NCBI GenBank assembly: GCA_002104945.1
Contig: MCFH01000001.1
Coordinates: 1,701,001 to 1,765,000, forward strand
DNA: 64,000 nucleotides
From: Piromyces finnis
Lineage: Eukaryota; Neocallimastigomycota; Neocallimastigomycetes; Neocallimastigales; Neocallimastigaceae
Reading direction: 5' to 3'
Both the position numbers and the translations under genes were made by a program. Below the pieces are notes generated by a model. That model worked only from the letters and a program-made list of their open reading frames with translations, searched no databases and was not told where the DNA came from. Positions within the stretch are counted from its first letter, which is position 1, and every line of letters starts with the position of its first letter. This document shows positions 1 to 13,077 of the stretch, piece after piece.

Positions 1-761
1 TTAAACGATCAAGTAATTCAGCACCATTTTTAACTGATAATTCAGAGTCTGCAGCAAGCTTAATTCATAATAAATTAATTAAAAATAATACTATATATTT
101 CAAATAGTTTTAACATATCAAAAAATCAATAAACTATTTACCTTACTTAGAGCATCAAATATCTCATTAAAATATTTTAATATTAAACCTCTTGCTACTT
201 TGGTAATATTATACATACTTTCACAAGCATAATAACGGACTCTTGAATCTTGATCTATAAAACAAGAAAGAACAGGAGGAACAATATCTTCTAAATACTT
301 ATCAACATGCTAATATATATATTTTTTTTATTATTATTTAAGTGTTAGCTGACTTAATTATTAAAGAAATCATATGTTTTAAAAACTTTATAATATTACA
401 GGTCCTAATGCAATTGCAGCAGCAGCTAAACTAATTAATCCACCATTTCTGGAATTTGGAACAATTGAATAGGCAAAATCATTGTTCAGTGTTTTAATTA
501 TTTGTTTTATACTATCAAAGTCGTTTTCCTGAAGATAGTCACGGATTATCCTTTAATATATATTTATTTAATTTCGAAAATATATTTTTTATAAAATAAA
601 TATTTTATAAATGAATTTGAATAATAATAATAATTGAATTTAGAAATAATTGAATTTTACTTTTCAATTTCGAGAGCTGCTGCTTTTCTTTTTTCATAAA
701 GTTTATCGTTTAAACCTCTTACAATTTGAGGTGTTAATGGAAAAGGATCAGTCATTGACAT
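1..761 (-). CDS. VAC14: VAC14 homologue, N-terminal part (runs off left edge)
   Basis: Scaffold of the Fab1/PIKfyve-Fig4 complex that makes PI(3,5)P2 on endosomes and vacuoles (family knowledge). Four exons on the minus strand: 761-661, 550-400, 309-142 and 58-1, with GT-AG introns and phases that join cleanly. The start [20 protein letters not shown] is followed by [14 protein letters not shown], then [55 protein letters not shown] and [10 protein letters not shown], which follow the conserved N-terminal HEAT-repeat region of VAC14 in order. About 159 residues are visible; the rest lies left of the window. It is transcribed away from the 4.7-kb gene-poor stretch to its right. Identification is strong; the partial state is caused by the window edge. 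Confidence 0.93.
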
Positions 762-3700
762 ATTCTATTATTTATTATAAATTAATAAATTGTGTTATAT
801 ATATAAAATGAATTAAATAAATGTTGAATAAATGAATTAGTACATTTCAAATTTAATTTTTATTAAATAAATTATTTTATTTTGAATTAAATTTAATTAA
901 TTTAAAAAAAATCACTTTCTATTATTTGGAATTAATTATTTATTATACTTCATGTATACTTTTTATTTTATATGTCTTTTGCTACTAATAATAATATTCT
1001 TAAAGAATTTAAATGTAAAAATGTATATATGAAAATGAAAAGATAAAGAAAAAAAAAAAGAAAGCAAGAAAGCAAGCAAGAAAAAAAAAAAAAAAAAAAA
1101 AAAAGGAAAAACTAGAGAAGGACTTTAGGTATGAAAAGTAAAAATATAATTTTTTTTTCAATATCTAAAGCTAGTTTAATTGTATAATTGATTAATAATT
1201 TGATATAAAAGTATTGATTTTGAAATTTAGTAAAATCTCCAGTAAAATATAAAAATTGTAATATTTATGTATGATTATTAATATTTCATTAAAATTTAAG
1301 TATGAAATGTAATTTACATTATTATTTTAATAAATTACTTGAAAATACTCTGATATATGTTTAATTCATAATTTAAAATTCAGTTATTTTTATTATTTAG
1401 AATATAATTATACTAATATAATATAATTAAAAATTATTAATAGCTATATTAATATTAATTATAATCCTATATAATAATTTATATAATAGAATTGAATATT
1501 AAAAAAGTTGGATTTTATTTACTTTTCCAAGGTTGACTCTCCTTTATTCTCAAATTAATGATAAATAACTTTGGAGGTACTAATTAATATCAAATTATAT
1601 TAAATATTTTAGTTTAATTGATATTAAAATTTAAAAATTTTATAATATATAATTATATAGATTTATAATCTTTTTTTTTTTTATCAATTAAAAAAAATAC
1701 AAAAATAGATATAAGATGTGGATATCTGTGTAACCTATTGAATATTTTAACTTGATAAGAAATTTTAAAAATATTTTCATATAATAAAATTTATAATATT
1801 AATTTAATTTTTTTTGATTTTCAAAGAGAATATTTAATTTTAAAAGATATATATAATAATATATAATATATATTTTGTATCTTACTAATAGTAAAATAAA
1901 AAAAAAAAAATAGCAGGAATATATAAAAAACAATATAATTTTATTTGTTTTCTGCAATAATGATAATTTAATCATTGAGTTATCATTGGGGTTCTCTTAA
2001 ACAAAAAATATGTTTCAACAATAATTAAAATCTCAATAATAATATGATAACTATGTATTATTGATTTTACAATATGGCATAATATCAAACATAGTTATTG
2101 TACTAAAAAGAAAATTTCTCCTATATATAATTATTTAAAGTAAAATTAAAAAAAATTACATAAAAAGAAATGGTTTTAATATTAAATATTTTCAATGTGT
2201 ATATTTTATGAATTAAATAATTAACAATTGAATTGGGTGAACATTTAATCATATATTTGAAAAAATATAAAATAGTTATATTATAATAAAGTATTTTAAA
2301 ATTAATTAACATTTTCTGTTATTATATGTTAATTTCACCTTAATTAAATTTGAATATTTAATTAAAAAAAAAAAAGAATTATTTAAATATTAGAATATAA
2401 TTAAAAGTCCATATTATATTAACTATTAAATATTTTTTTAATAAAAAAGTAGTGAATATTAATTAATAAAGAATTTAATTTATATAGATTACTAATAGCA
2501 TGTTTTCCTTTTCCTTCTCTTTAATAATATTAATATGTTAATTGAAATGAAATACAATAATAATATAAAATATAAAAATAATCGAGTTTTTTTTTCTTCT
2601 TCATTATTATTATTATAAATTTTATTATTTTGAAAACCTAAATATTTAAAATCGACAATTTTAAAAATTTTGATCAATATTATAAAAAAAAATTAAAAAC
2701 AAAATCACGAAATATTTAAGAGTATTTTGAGAATTGAAACATTAAAAAATATCTTTTTTCCTTTTTCTTATTTCATTTAATGACAATTAATAAATTATAT
2801 TCTTTTTTTATTTTATTACTTTTTTTTTTTAATATCATTTATTTAAAGTTGTCGGAGATAGTTTTTTTTGTTGAATTTTTTTTTAAAAAAATATTTTATT
2901 GTTTAAGTTTTATATAAATTAAGTTTTAAATTCGATTGATATAAAATATATTATTTTGTGTATTAATATATAAAATTTATAATTGTATAATTGTAGTAAT
3001 TTTTTCAAATTGAAATATGAACTTTTTCTTTATAAATCTTTTCAAAAATGTCTTTTATTTATTTATGAAATTTTTAAAACACAAGTTTGCGAAAATTTAA
3101 AATATTTTAAAATATAATTAAACAAGTAATTATTTTATTATTTATACATAATTTTATACATACACACACATTGTTATTTTTTTTCTTTTGAAACTCGATA
3201 AATTAATAAAAACATTTTTTGAATAAATATTATATATTATTTTAAAAAAAAAATTAAAGTTTAATTTTAAATTCGAGAATTTTTAATTAAACTTTATATA
3301 GAATATGATTATGTTAATATATATCTATATGTTTTTGATAAAATACTTATTTAATCTATATATATATTTATGTATATAAATAAATCAACTTTTTAATATA
3401 TATTTCGAGTTTTTATTTTCTTTCTTTCTTTTTTTTTACTTTTGTTATTGATACACTCTATTTATATAAATTTATTAATATCTATAAGATTTACATTTCA
3501 GTTTTTGAAATTATGTATATCTAAATAAATTACTATATCTGTTTTTTGTAATGTATTATTATGCATTATATAAAAATATAAAAATAATACAAATTATCTA
3601 TAAAGACTATTATTAGAAATAAAGTAAACATTTTATATTTTTTTATTGCGATTCTGGATAAAATTTCATGACTCGAACTTTTTTATGTATAAAAATTCTA

Positions 3701-5441
3701 TTTTATATTTATTAAATAAAAAATCAAAAAAAAAAAAAATTTCTTTTTTTTTTATATATATATTTTATATATCTATAAATGTTTTAATTAAAGAATTTTA
3801 ATTAAACATTTAATATTAAAAATATTTATATATTTTATTTTTATTTTTTTTTTTGTTAAATATTTTGATTCCTTATTGTATTGAGTTAATAATAATAAGA
3901 AAAAAATAATTTATTTTTTATTATTATTTTTATAGTTAATATAATATTCAGCAAAACTTCTATATGCAATGTGAATTATCGAATTATATTTTTTTTGTTA
4001 CATGCTCCATATTTAAAGGTTACATTTTAAAGATAATAAAAAAAAAAAAAAAAAAAAAAACTTCACGAAACTTCTTTTTATTATATTATAATATATATTA
4101 GTATGTAAATCTAATATTAATATTAAATAGTTTTATTAAAAAAAATACATATTAAATCTATTAAAAAAATATAATAAAGTATTAATTAAATGATTTATAT
4201 TTTCGTTAATAATTTATAAAAAAAAATATTCACAAATACTGATTACTATTGTTTTAGGAACATATTATAAATTAATTTATATATATTTCAATAATATAAT
4301 TAAGATTATATTAATATAAAAAGAAAATATAATTTTTATATGGAAATGACTTAGTTATATTTTCATATTTAAAGCAAATACGAATTAGTATTTTTTTTAT
4401 TTTATTTTTTCTCTTTCTTTTATTATATTAATGCTTTTTAACATTTATTATAATTTGTTAATGTATCATCCACCATTATTTATTTGAATAATATATTGTT
4501 AATTTTAATGAAGATATAATTAGAACTCTGTTAATTATAATTGTAATAAAGAGGGTTATCTTTTTTTTTTTTTTTTTTTTTTGGGAAATCTTTTTCAAAG
4601 AAAAGTTTAGAGAATTAATTTATTTTGAAGTTTTCAATATATATCATATTTTTATATATTTTTATTTTTTTTTTATATAGTGTATTAAAAAATTAATAAA
4701 AGATTTTTAATATAATAACTTTAATAATTGATATATCTTTTCTAATAATATTATTAATAAGCTATATATTAATCAAATATTCATTTATATTTGATTAATA
4801 TATTTATTAAATTCCAACATACAACAATAATAATAATTAGTAAAGAATTTTAATTAATAATAAATCTATAATATAACCACCAAATTTTAATTAAATAATA
4901 TATTAATATAATAATATAATAAAATTTTGAAAGTTTTAATTAAAATTTTAAATTTCAATTACGACTATCTATTTATATGAATCATCCTTTCGTATATAAA
5001 TCTAAAGATTCCTTTTTCTTTTTAATATATATAGTTTATTCTTATTATTGAACGTAATTATTTTAATTTTAAGACTTTCCCAAAACCTCATAATTTAATT
5101 ATTGTTATTACTAAGAATATTTATTATATTTATGAAAGTGATTAGAAAACAAAAAACATAAAAATAAACATTTATAATAATCGATTTTATTTAGACACTC
5201 TTTATATAAAAGAAAATTTTACCTTTTTAAATTCTTCGAAATATTTAACAACAACATATATTTTATTTAAACAGTATATCATTTTTTTTAGAATAATATT
5301 TTATTAAATATTATTGGAAAAGTTTTCAATTCGTGTTACATTTTGATTTTTATTTCATTTCAAAAAAAAAAAAAAAATAAACAAGCAACCCTTTTATTTT
5401 TTATAAAAATAATTTAATATTTAATTTAATTTTAATATAAA
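762..5441. other. Gene-poor AT-rich intergenic region
   Basis: No gene is supported. The stretch is almost pure A/T with many stop codons in every frame. It holds a polypurine tract near 1036-1104, A/T homopolymers (for example A runs near 1083-1104 and 4038-4060, T run near 4560-4582) and a small inverted repeat at 2047-2056/2089-2098. The right end is the 5' flank of the APSES gene. Confidence 0.7.
1036..1104 (+). repeat. Polypurine (GAAA/GCAA) low-complexity tract
   Basis: An almost pure purine strand made of AAAG, AAGC and a terminal run of more than 20 A. It lies about 275 bp upstream of the VAC14 start on the non-template side. No function is assigned; it is simple-sequence DNA. Confidence 0.6.
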
Positions 5442-6684
5442 ATGACTATTACTAAGAATATATATAATACCTCCCAAGATGAACGTGGTTATATATCTGT
5501 ATATGAATTTACAAGTTCAAATGGTACTATAGTCATGTGGGACTCAGAATGTGGTTATGTTAATTGGACAAGTATTCGTAAAGCCATGGGTTGGAGTAAG
5601 AGAGGTGAAGGTAGAAATATTATGAAAGAAATGGAAAATGTTGAAAAAACAGCTAAAGATATTAGAAAGATAAGGTAGATATATTGAATTATGTTTAAAT
5701 ATCATATTTTTATTGTTTGAAAAAATAATTAATATATTTAAAATATATTTATGATTTAATATAAATAGAGGAGGTATTTTAAAGATACAAGGAACTTGGA
5801 TACCTTTTGATGATGCATATGAAGCTGCTAAAGAATATTGTTATAGTATTCGTTATGAATTAACTCATATATTTGGTGAACAATTTGCAAAAGAAGCTAG
5901 ACCAAAAGCTCCATCTACTAATCAACCAACTAAAAAAAGAGCTAAGCATCAAAAACATTCTAACAATAATAACGCATTAGCTGCTTTAAAATATAATTTA
6001 GGTGAATTAACTCCACCACCATCTGATATTGATTATTCATCATCATCAGCTTCTTCAAGTGCTGTTTCTACTGTTAATAATACTCCAATATCTAATAATA
6101 ATAATAATAAAAACACTTCAACTAAATATTCAACTATTACTGGTACAACTAGAAAACGTAGAACTTCTGTTTCTGAAAACGGTGGTTCAACTGAAAGAAA
6201 AAGAAGAAGATCTCATCCAAAAGTTAACACATCAAAAACTTTAGCTCAACATAATGTTATAAATTCTACCCTTATGAAGAATCCGACAGGCATGAAAGGT
6301 TATAATGTTCCTACTGTCGATCCAAATAATTGTAAGGGCCCATTTAATATGAACAATTGTAACGCACCAAATCAAGATTGGGAAAATATTTGCAATAATA
6401 CTAATACCCCAAACAAGATGAATAATTCTTCAATGAGAAAGAAGGTTCATTCTGTTAATCTTAATATTGATACCAATCAAATATTTGAAGCTGTTGAAAC
6501 TGCTTTAGCATTACAAACTCTTAGTATGGACTTAGGTTTGAGACCATTCCCATCATGGATGAATATTCAAAGAAATGAATACAAGAAACTCAATGATTAC
6601 CCAAAGTTAACATATCCATCAGAATTTGAAATGGCAGGATGTCGTTTTGAAATGGTTGGTGGATGCTATCAAAAAGTTTGTTAA
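5442..6684 (+). CDS. APSES/KilA-N DNA-binding transcription factor
   Basis: A fungal-type APSES (KilA-N fold) DNA-binding protein, expected to act in the nucleus. Two exons, 5442-5674 and 5769-6684, join with an intron ending TAG and give 382 residues. The DNA-binding domain spans about residues 10-125: ECGYVNWTSIRKAMGW leads into a helix, then IRGGILKIQGTWIPFDDA and YSIRYELTHIFGEQFAKEA, which match the core of the family (KIQGTW, IRY.L..IFG). Basic clusters KKRAKHQKH (near 170) and RKRRR (near 245) look like nuclear localisation signals. The middle is Ser/Asn-rich and probably disordered. The last 100 residues contain an ordered-looking, Pro/Trp-containing tail that I do not recognise. There are no ankyrin repeats, so it is not an Mbp1/Swi4 type; StuA- or Xbp1-like is more likely. 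Confidence 0.9.
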
Positions 6685-8415
6685 GTGAATTATTATATAT
6701 TAATTTAGTAATACCTTTTTGATAGGAAAAGAAATGAAACAATAAGGATTTATATAATATTAACAACGTATTACACAAAGTAATAATTTTAACTAATTAA
6801 GAAAAGAAATATATACAACTATACAGAAATTAAAGCTCTTTGAGTTTATGGGTTTAAAACAGAAGCTGAAAACCAATTCATATTCATAATTATTCACAAT
6901 ATCATATTTTATTTTAACTAATTTATAAATATTCTTCTATTGCGTTATCTATTATTATTTTATGGAATAATTAATATAAATTAATTCATTTTATTAAATT
7001 GGATAAACAAATATTTTTTTAAAATCTATAGATTTATTATATCTATTATTCATTTTAATGCTAATTATTTAATTAAATATAATTATTTAGTTTAAGTAAT
7101 ATATAATTTATAACGTCTTTACATAATTATTTTATTTAATAGTAGTCTTTTGTATATATATATAATTAATTTAAATTTAAATTTAATTAATTCTTTGTAA
7201 ATATAACATTTTAATTTATTTTTTTTTTCATTCTGTTGTAAATAATTTTTTTTAAAATACGTAGTATCTATTTACATTTACTCATAATTACTTTAATTTC
7301 TATTAATATATATGTAAAAAAAAAAAAAAAAAAAAAAAATGCTTATACATATTATTTCATATATAATTATACCATAAAGAATAAAAATATGAAAAGAATA
7401 TACTTAATAATCATAAAAAAATTAGTTTAAATTAAATATTAATTAATATATATTTATAAGAAATATTTATTTAGGATTATATATGTATGCTGCAGGTAGA
7501 CATTTGATTCAATTATTATTTGTATAGTGTTAATGGGAATATTTATTTCTAAAATGGTCATTTAACAATTTCAATATACCAAAATATTTTTTTTTTATAT
7601 TTTCATGTAGATATATTCAATAAATGTTAAGATTAGATTTTTTATACCGATAAATATTTAATTTATAAAGACCTTTTTTTTTTTCTTTTTTTTTTTTTAA
7701 TAAAAATATCTTCTAATTTCAAAAATAAAAAAGTTTAAAATTATTATTATTATATAGAAATTTTCTCTTTTTATATTAGAATAAAAAACAATATTCATTC
7801 ATTCTTTTAAAGATAACCCTATTTTACTGTTAATACTCTATTTTTATAGAGTTATTAATAAAAAAAAAATTAACTACAACCTCCACAATATAAATTATTT
7901 AATATTAATATTCACTGAATTAGTAAATCTTACTTTAATAGAGTTGCACATAATCATAATTTACATTTATAATATGAACAATTTTGTTAATATTTAAAAA
8001 TCATATTAAAAATATAAATTTAAATACCTTTTTTATTTATTTATTCATTATTATCTTTTATTATTTTTATGTTTTATTATTTAAATTTAATTGATAATAT
8101 ATATATATATATATAATTCTATCCACGATTATTGTTCTTTTATTCATTGTTCATTATTAATTAATATATGAGTTTTTTGGTTTATATCAAATAAACAAAC
8201 AAATAAATAAAAAACAAAATATATTTTTGCTTATAATAATTATATGATTAATGTATATATATATATATTAATAAATATTTGATTTTTAATTATTGTTATT
8301 ATTATTATTATTACTATTATTATTACTATTATTATTGTTATTATTATAATTATCATAATTATTATTATTTGCTTTTAAATAAAATTTAAACTTTTTTTTA
8401 TTATTCCTAACTTCA

Positions 8416-8449
<34 letters not shown>

Positions 8450-8778
8450 TAATATTTAATAATAAAGATAGCAATAAAGTTGTATTAAACAACATTATAT
8501 TTATTATCTTTATTATTACACATTTTCTGATCATTATTTTTTATGAATCGTAATATAGGTTATATTAATTATTATCTTTTGTCTTTTTTTGGAATAAAAA
8601 AATATACATTAAATTTTAATTCAATATATTACTTTTATTATTATAATACTATAATAATGGATTATAAATATTCTAAATAAATTATGAGAAAGTAATTAAT
8701 GATATCTATTTAAAAAAGAGTTTTTGATTTTTTTTAAAATGTTTTAGTAATTTTCCTTTAAAATTGTGTAAACGTCTT
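6685..8778. other. Intergenic region between convergent genes
   Basis: No gene seen. The 3' ends of the APSES gene (plus) and the VAP gene (minus) face each other here. The stretch contains an A run at about 7317-7339, TA dinucleotide blocks near 8096-8115, and imperfect ATT trinucleotide runs at about 8293-8370 and 8417-8450. Confidence 0.65.
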
Positions 8779-10147
8779 TTAGAAGTAATAAGCACCAATG
8801 ATGAAAGAAATAACAACGATAAGGAAGGCAATTGGCCATTGAATAGATTTATCTAATGGAAGTTTACGTTTTTGAATATTCTTTCCATTCCATTCAAAGA
8901 ATAATTCCTTTGGATCATTAATTTCTTTCTTGCCATCGGTTGAAGTTTCATTTATTGATTCTTTTCCGTAACGTCTTGTCTTGATTAAATCATTCTTTAA
9001 ACTTTCAACAGAATACTTTTGAATAGCATTTTCCAATTCCTTTATAATAGCATTAGCCTCGTTTATGTTTTGTGGATTCTTTTCTAACATTTCAGTGTCT
9101 GTTAATTTTTCTGATGAACTAGTTTTATTTCTTCTAACTGCTGAAGTAATATTTGGTGAAATTGGTGAAGCCAAATTTTTTGATGTTGGTGATTCTGGTG
9201 AACTTAATTGAACAGCCTTTTTAGCTTCTTCAATTTTAATATTCGGTATACTTGAAATATCACAAAGAAGTCTATGTTCCTTTAATTGACTTGCAACATC
9301 AGATGAACCTGATTTCTTTAATTTTTCTAATTTCTTGAAGATTTCACCAATTTTCTCTGAGCATTGTTCATCACTGAGTTCAGTAAATTCATTTGGAATT
9401 ACTGTAGTTTGAATTAAAAATTTATCATTGCTAACAGTATTTAACTTTAAGTTTAATATTTTAATTTTGAAAAAGGAAAAATAAAATAAAATAAAATAAA
9501 ATAAAATAAAATAAAAATAAAAATTGTAAATTATTAAAAATTATTTAAATTATTTAGATAAAGATTTTAATAAATATATTTAATGTTATTACAATATATT
9601 TCAATATATAAAAAATAAAACATTTAATTTACATTGTGAGCTCTTATGAAAATCGTTACTTCAGCTTTTTTACTTTGTAAAATTTTTCCAACACTTGGAC
9701 GAACACAAAAATTATGTGGTGAAGTTGTTTTAATTTTGAAACCTGATGTTATTAAATATTAATTAATAACAGTTATATTCTCATATACTATAAAATTTAA
9801 TTATTTTTTTTAATTGTTTTATTGTTATTACCAATTATTTGATTATCACTGTTGTTACTTATAGTGATAATGGATTTTGGAATTGAATCACCTTTTGGAG
9901 AACCGGTTTCTTTAAAAATATACAATATATTAATGTATTTAATATTTGAAAATAATAAAATTATATTAAGTTTTAATTATTACCATCAAGATTTCTACTA
10001 TTTGATTTCCTGACAAAGCGTAAACTCTTATTTGGTTCTATATAATAGATAAAAATATAATATAATAAGTATTCTTCTTTAATATAAACTATATATATTG
10101 CTATATGTATTCTTTTGTTTACACTTACCAAATGTTATAAAATCCAT
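8779..10147 (-). CDS. VAP/Scs2-like tail-anchored MSP-domain protein
   Basis: A VAMP-associated protein: an ER membrane anchor that binds FFAT-motif proteins at membrane contact sites (family knowledge). Five exons, 10147-10129, 10037-9984, 9909-9832, 9742-9633 and 9444-8779, give 308 residues. The MSP domain covers about residues 1-125: the start MDFITFEPNKSLRF, then SIITISNNSDNQIIGFKIKT, TSPHNFCVRPSVGKI and KFLIQTTVIPNEF. KxKTT...CVRP is the family hallmark, close to the FFAT-binding surface. A predicted coiled coil lies near residues 215-247, and a C-terminal hydrophobic anchor (WPIAFLIVVISFIIGAYYF) ends the protein, as in VAP-A/B and Scs2. The last intron carries an (ATAAA)n run at about 9479-9518. 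The first coding exon is only 19 bp. Identification is strong. Confidence 0.93.
9479..9518 (+). repeat. (ATAAA)n pentanucleotide run in VAP intron 4
   Basis: Seven to eight near-perfect ATAAA units. On the coding strand of the VAP gene this is TTTAT, within the intron shortly upstream of the acceptor at about 9445, so it may double as the U-rich tract of that intron. Confidence 0.7.
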
Positions 10148-11538
10148 TGTTTCTTCTTTTTTTGAAATTAAAATTTGAATGAAGATGTAATTGCTTTATA
10201 GTTGTTCCTAAAATTGATAGAGTAAATAAATTAAAGTAATAAAAAGAGAGAATTAATAAATTTTTTATTTTACTTCTTTTTTTTTTTTTTAAAGAAAAGT
10301 TTGTTTATTTTTAATATTTATTTCTTTTTTATATTAATCCAGCTACTACATTTATTATTAATATTTTTTATTCTTATATATAATTAATTTGTAATGTTTG
10401 TACAACATCTCTTTAATTAATTTATGCAGCATTCTTTTTTTCTTCTTCTTTTTATTTATTTTATTATTATAATTTTTCGATATATTCTTGAAGTTAGTTT
10501 TATTTATTAATATATACTAAAAGTTCTAAAAAAAAAAAAAAATAACACTAATGATATGATATGATATGTTATTTTATATTTATTTTATTAATATTTTTAT
10601 ATAAAACAAACCTTCAATTTATTTATATTATATTAGTAGTTGAAGTTTCAATAATATTATTAATTAAAATATATTTTTTTTTTTTTTTCAAATAAAAAGT
10701 ATATGTAAAAAATAATAATTATTTAATTTTAAATTTGCAAAAATGATGTATTATTTATTTGTTTATTTAATATTTTTTTTAACAAAAAATATTAAAAGAA
10801 AATAATAATAAATATTTGTTTTGGGTTAAGTATGAATGGATTAAAATATCATCTTTATTAGTATTAATATATATTCATATATTATGATAGTAATGAATAT
10901 TTTTTTTAATATTTAAAGTTTGAATAGTAATTCATAAGATAAATTAATTATAGTTTATATTATATGTCTACCTATTCAATTTATTTATTTAGAAATATTT
11001 TTCTATATACTCAATATATGGAAGTTTTATGTAATTATTACAAATTAAATTCTATGTAATTAATAAAATTGCTATTACATTAATATATATTTAAATTTGT
11101 ATTCCATTATTTATTATGTATTACATACAAAATTTTTATGTAATACATTATAGTATATTGGTTGTAATATAAAAACTATGAGTTGAATACTCACAATATA
11201 TGATTTCTTTAAAAAAAAAAATACTAGACCCACATTAATTATTATAAAGATACAAAACTTTAATGTTTTTCTTCTCTCTCTCTCTTTTTTTTTTTTTAAT
11301 ATGCATTTATATAACATATATAATAATTAATAATAATAAATAAATAAATATAATTATATAAAATTATTTTGCTTTAATACTTTTTTTATTGAAATATGTA
11401 TATGTATTTTTATTTTTATATATATATATATTATATAATATGTTTTTAAGAATCTAAGAATATAATAGGGAGTAATAATGATTAATAATGATAAATAATT
11501 ATATATATACATATACATTCCGGATAATGAATATGTAA
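10148..11538. other. Intergenic region, no gene seen
   Basis: AT-rich spacer between the VAP 5' end and the BMT5-like 3' end. It holds short simple repeats, including ATATG units at about 10551-10569 and a CT-rich tract at about 11271-11300. Short open frames here are low complexity and match nothing recognisable. Confidence 0.6.
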
Positions 11539-12577
11539 CTATTTTTTCTTTTTTTTCACTTCTTTTGGCTTGTTGATAAAAACATACGTCCGACAATTTT
11601 TATCTATAATTTCTTCATTTTCAGATTTAGATATTCCTTCTTCAAAACCGATTGTACGTCTATGATGATATCCTGGATATAAACTTGGATTAAATTGATA
11701 TGATGTTTTTGTTACTAATTTTCCTGTTGACTTTGCTAATTTTTTAATATCCCATAAATCATATGGATTTCCACTCTAGTAATAAATAATAAAATATTAG
11801 TATTCTTCTTATAAAATTTTATACTACTTATAAGATATTTATTAATACATACTTATATTTTTTATATTACCTTCAAAGTAACAAGTATCTCACCATCGTT
11901 CATATCATTATATAATATTCTTGAAGATAACAATTGTGAAGCATTATCTAAAAATCCTTGTAATAATTTTTGATTAGTTAAAATATTTCTATCTTGGTCC
12001 TTTATTCCTGCACCTACATGTGGAAAATTAAATACTATTTTGTCAAAACGTTTTCCTCTAAAAGATTTCAATGACGCAAGTTTTGTGGCATCAATTTGAT
12101 ATAAAACCTTTCCTCCAAGATCTTCGATTACATTTATATTTTCAGTAGCATCATTATATTTTTCTTTTAATTCAATCTCGGTATCATAACAAGTTGCTAC
12201 CATTTTATATGTTATAGCTGGTAATAATTCAGCAACACTTCTTGAAAAACTGAAATTACCTTTTTAATTTATAAAAATTAATATTGATTTAACCAAATAA
12301 TTTAACATAATTTATTAACTTTAAAGATTTTTAATTTTAATTTTCATAAAATTATAAAATTTTATTTATTTTTACCTTCTCCTATAAATAAAATTGAATC
12401 CTCCTCAGTAAAAGGAATAAAATCTTTTTGTGTTAATTGCTTATGATTTTTGCTTTTATTAATTTTCAAAGATTGTGGTTTATTAAACTTTAAAAAATTA
12501 TATTCATTTAATATTGTCTTTTTTCTTTTTTCTTGGAATCTTGCCAAAGTATTAGCTAATTTTTTTTTTTTTGCCAT
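11539..12577 (-). CDS. BMT5: BMT5-type 25S rRNA (uridine-N3)-methyltransferase
   Basis: A SAM-dependent Rossmann methyltransferase of the BMT5/FDXACB1 family; the yeast member makes m3U in 25S rRNA, probably in the nucleolus (family knowledge). Three exons, 12577-12376, 12259-11871 and 11775-11539, give 275 residues. Visible motifs are the SAM-binding loop ILFIGEGNFSFSRSV (split by intron 1), MVATCYDTE after the second strand, FDKIVFNFPHVGAG (the family FNFPH motif), GEILVTLKSGNPYDLW across intron 2, and SLYPGYHHRRTIGF near the C-terminus. The N-terminal Lys run (MAKKKK) and C-terminal VKKKKK tail are suited to nucleolar or RNA contact. All key family motifs are present. It lies head to tail with the VAP gene and the RING-SPRY gene on the same strand. 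Confidence 0.92.
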
Positions 12578-13077
12578 TATGAATATATGTTTTTTATAAT
12601 ATAGAATTAAATTATTATATAAAAAAATAATAATATATAAAAAAAAAACGAAATAAAATAAAATAAAAATAAAACTAAAAAAAATTAATAAAATTTATTG
12701 GTTCAAAATTTTTAAGCATCTCATAATAAAGAAATATAGAGACTTTAATTTAAATTTAAATAATTAAAAATTCCAGGGTTTTAATTTTTTATAAACAGAA
12801 ATTTAAACACTTAAAATTTTAATTATATATTATTATTATTTAATATATTTACTATTAAATGATACACAAAAATACAGTTTTAATACATAGTATATTGTAT
12901 CTTACTAATATTAATTTTTATATAATTATATTGTATATTGTATGATTAAAATATTATTATTATGTTTTTATAAAAACAATAAAAAAAACATTTAATATTT
13001 TGTATTATATCTATTGTAATATTTTTAATAAAAATTAGTATTCTATACATTTTTTTTTTTTTTACAATATTGTATTT
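12578..13077. other. Short intergenic spacer
   Basis: Spacer between two minus-strand genes: 5' flank of the BMT5-like gene and 3' flank of the RING-SPRY gene. AT-rich, with an AAATA run near 12653-12670. No gene seen. Confidence 0.6.

Noticed and set aside
2121-2677. Two minus-strand frames of about 60 codons
   Set aside because: Composition is what AT-rich non-coding DNA gives by chance; no motif, start context or neighbouring exon supports them.
11114-11596. Two minus-strand Ile/Tyr/Lys-rich frames
   Set aside because: Low-complexity AT-rich translation; the second partly overlaps the true last exon of the BMT5-like gene in another frame.
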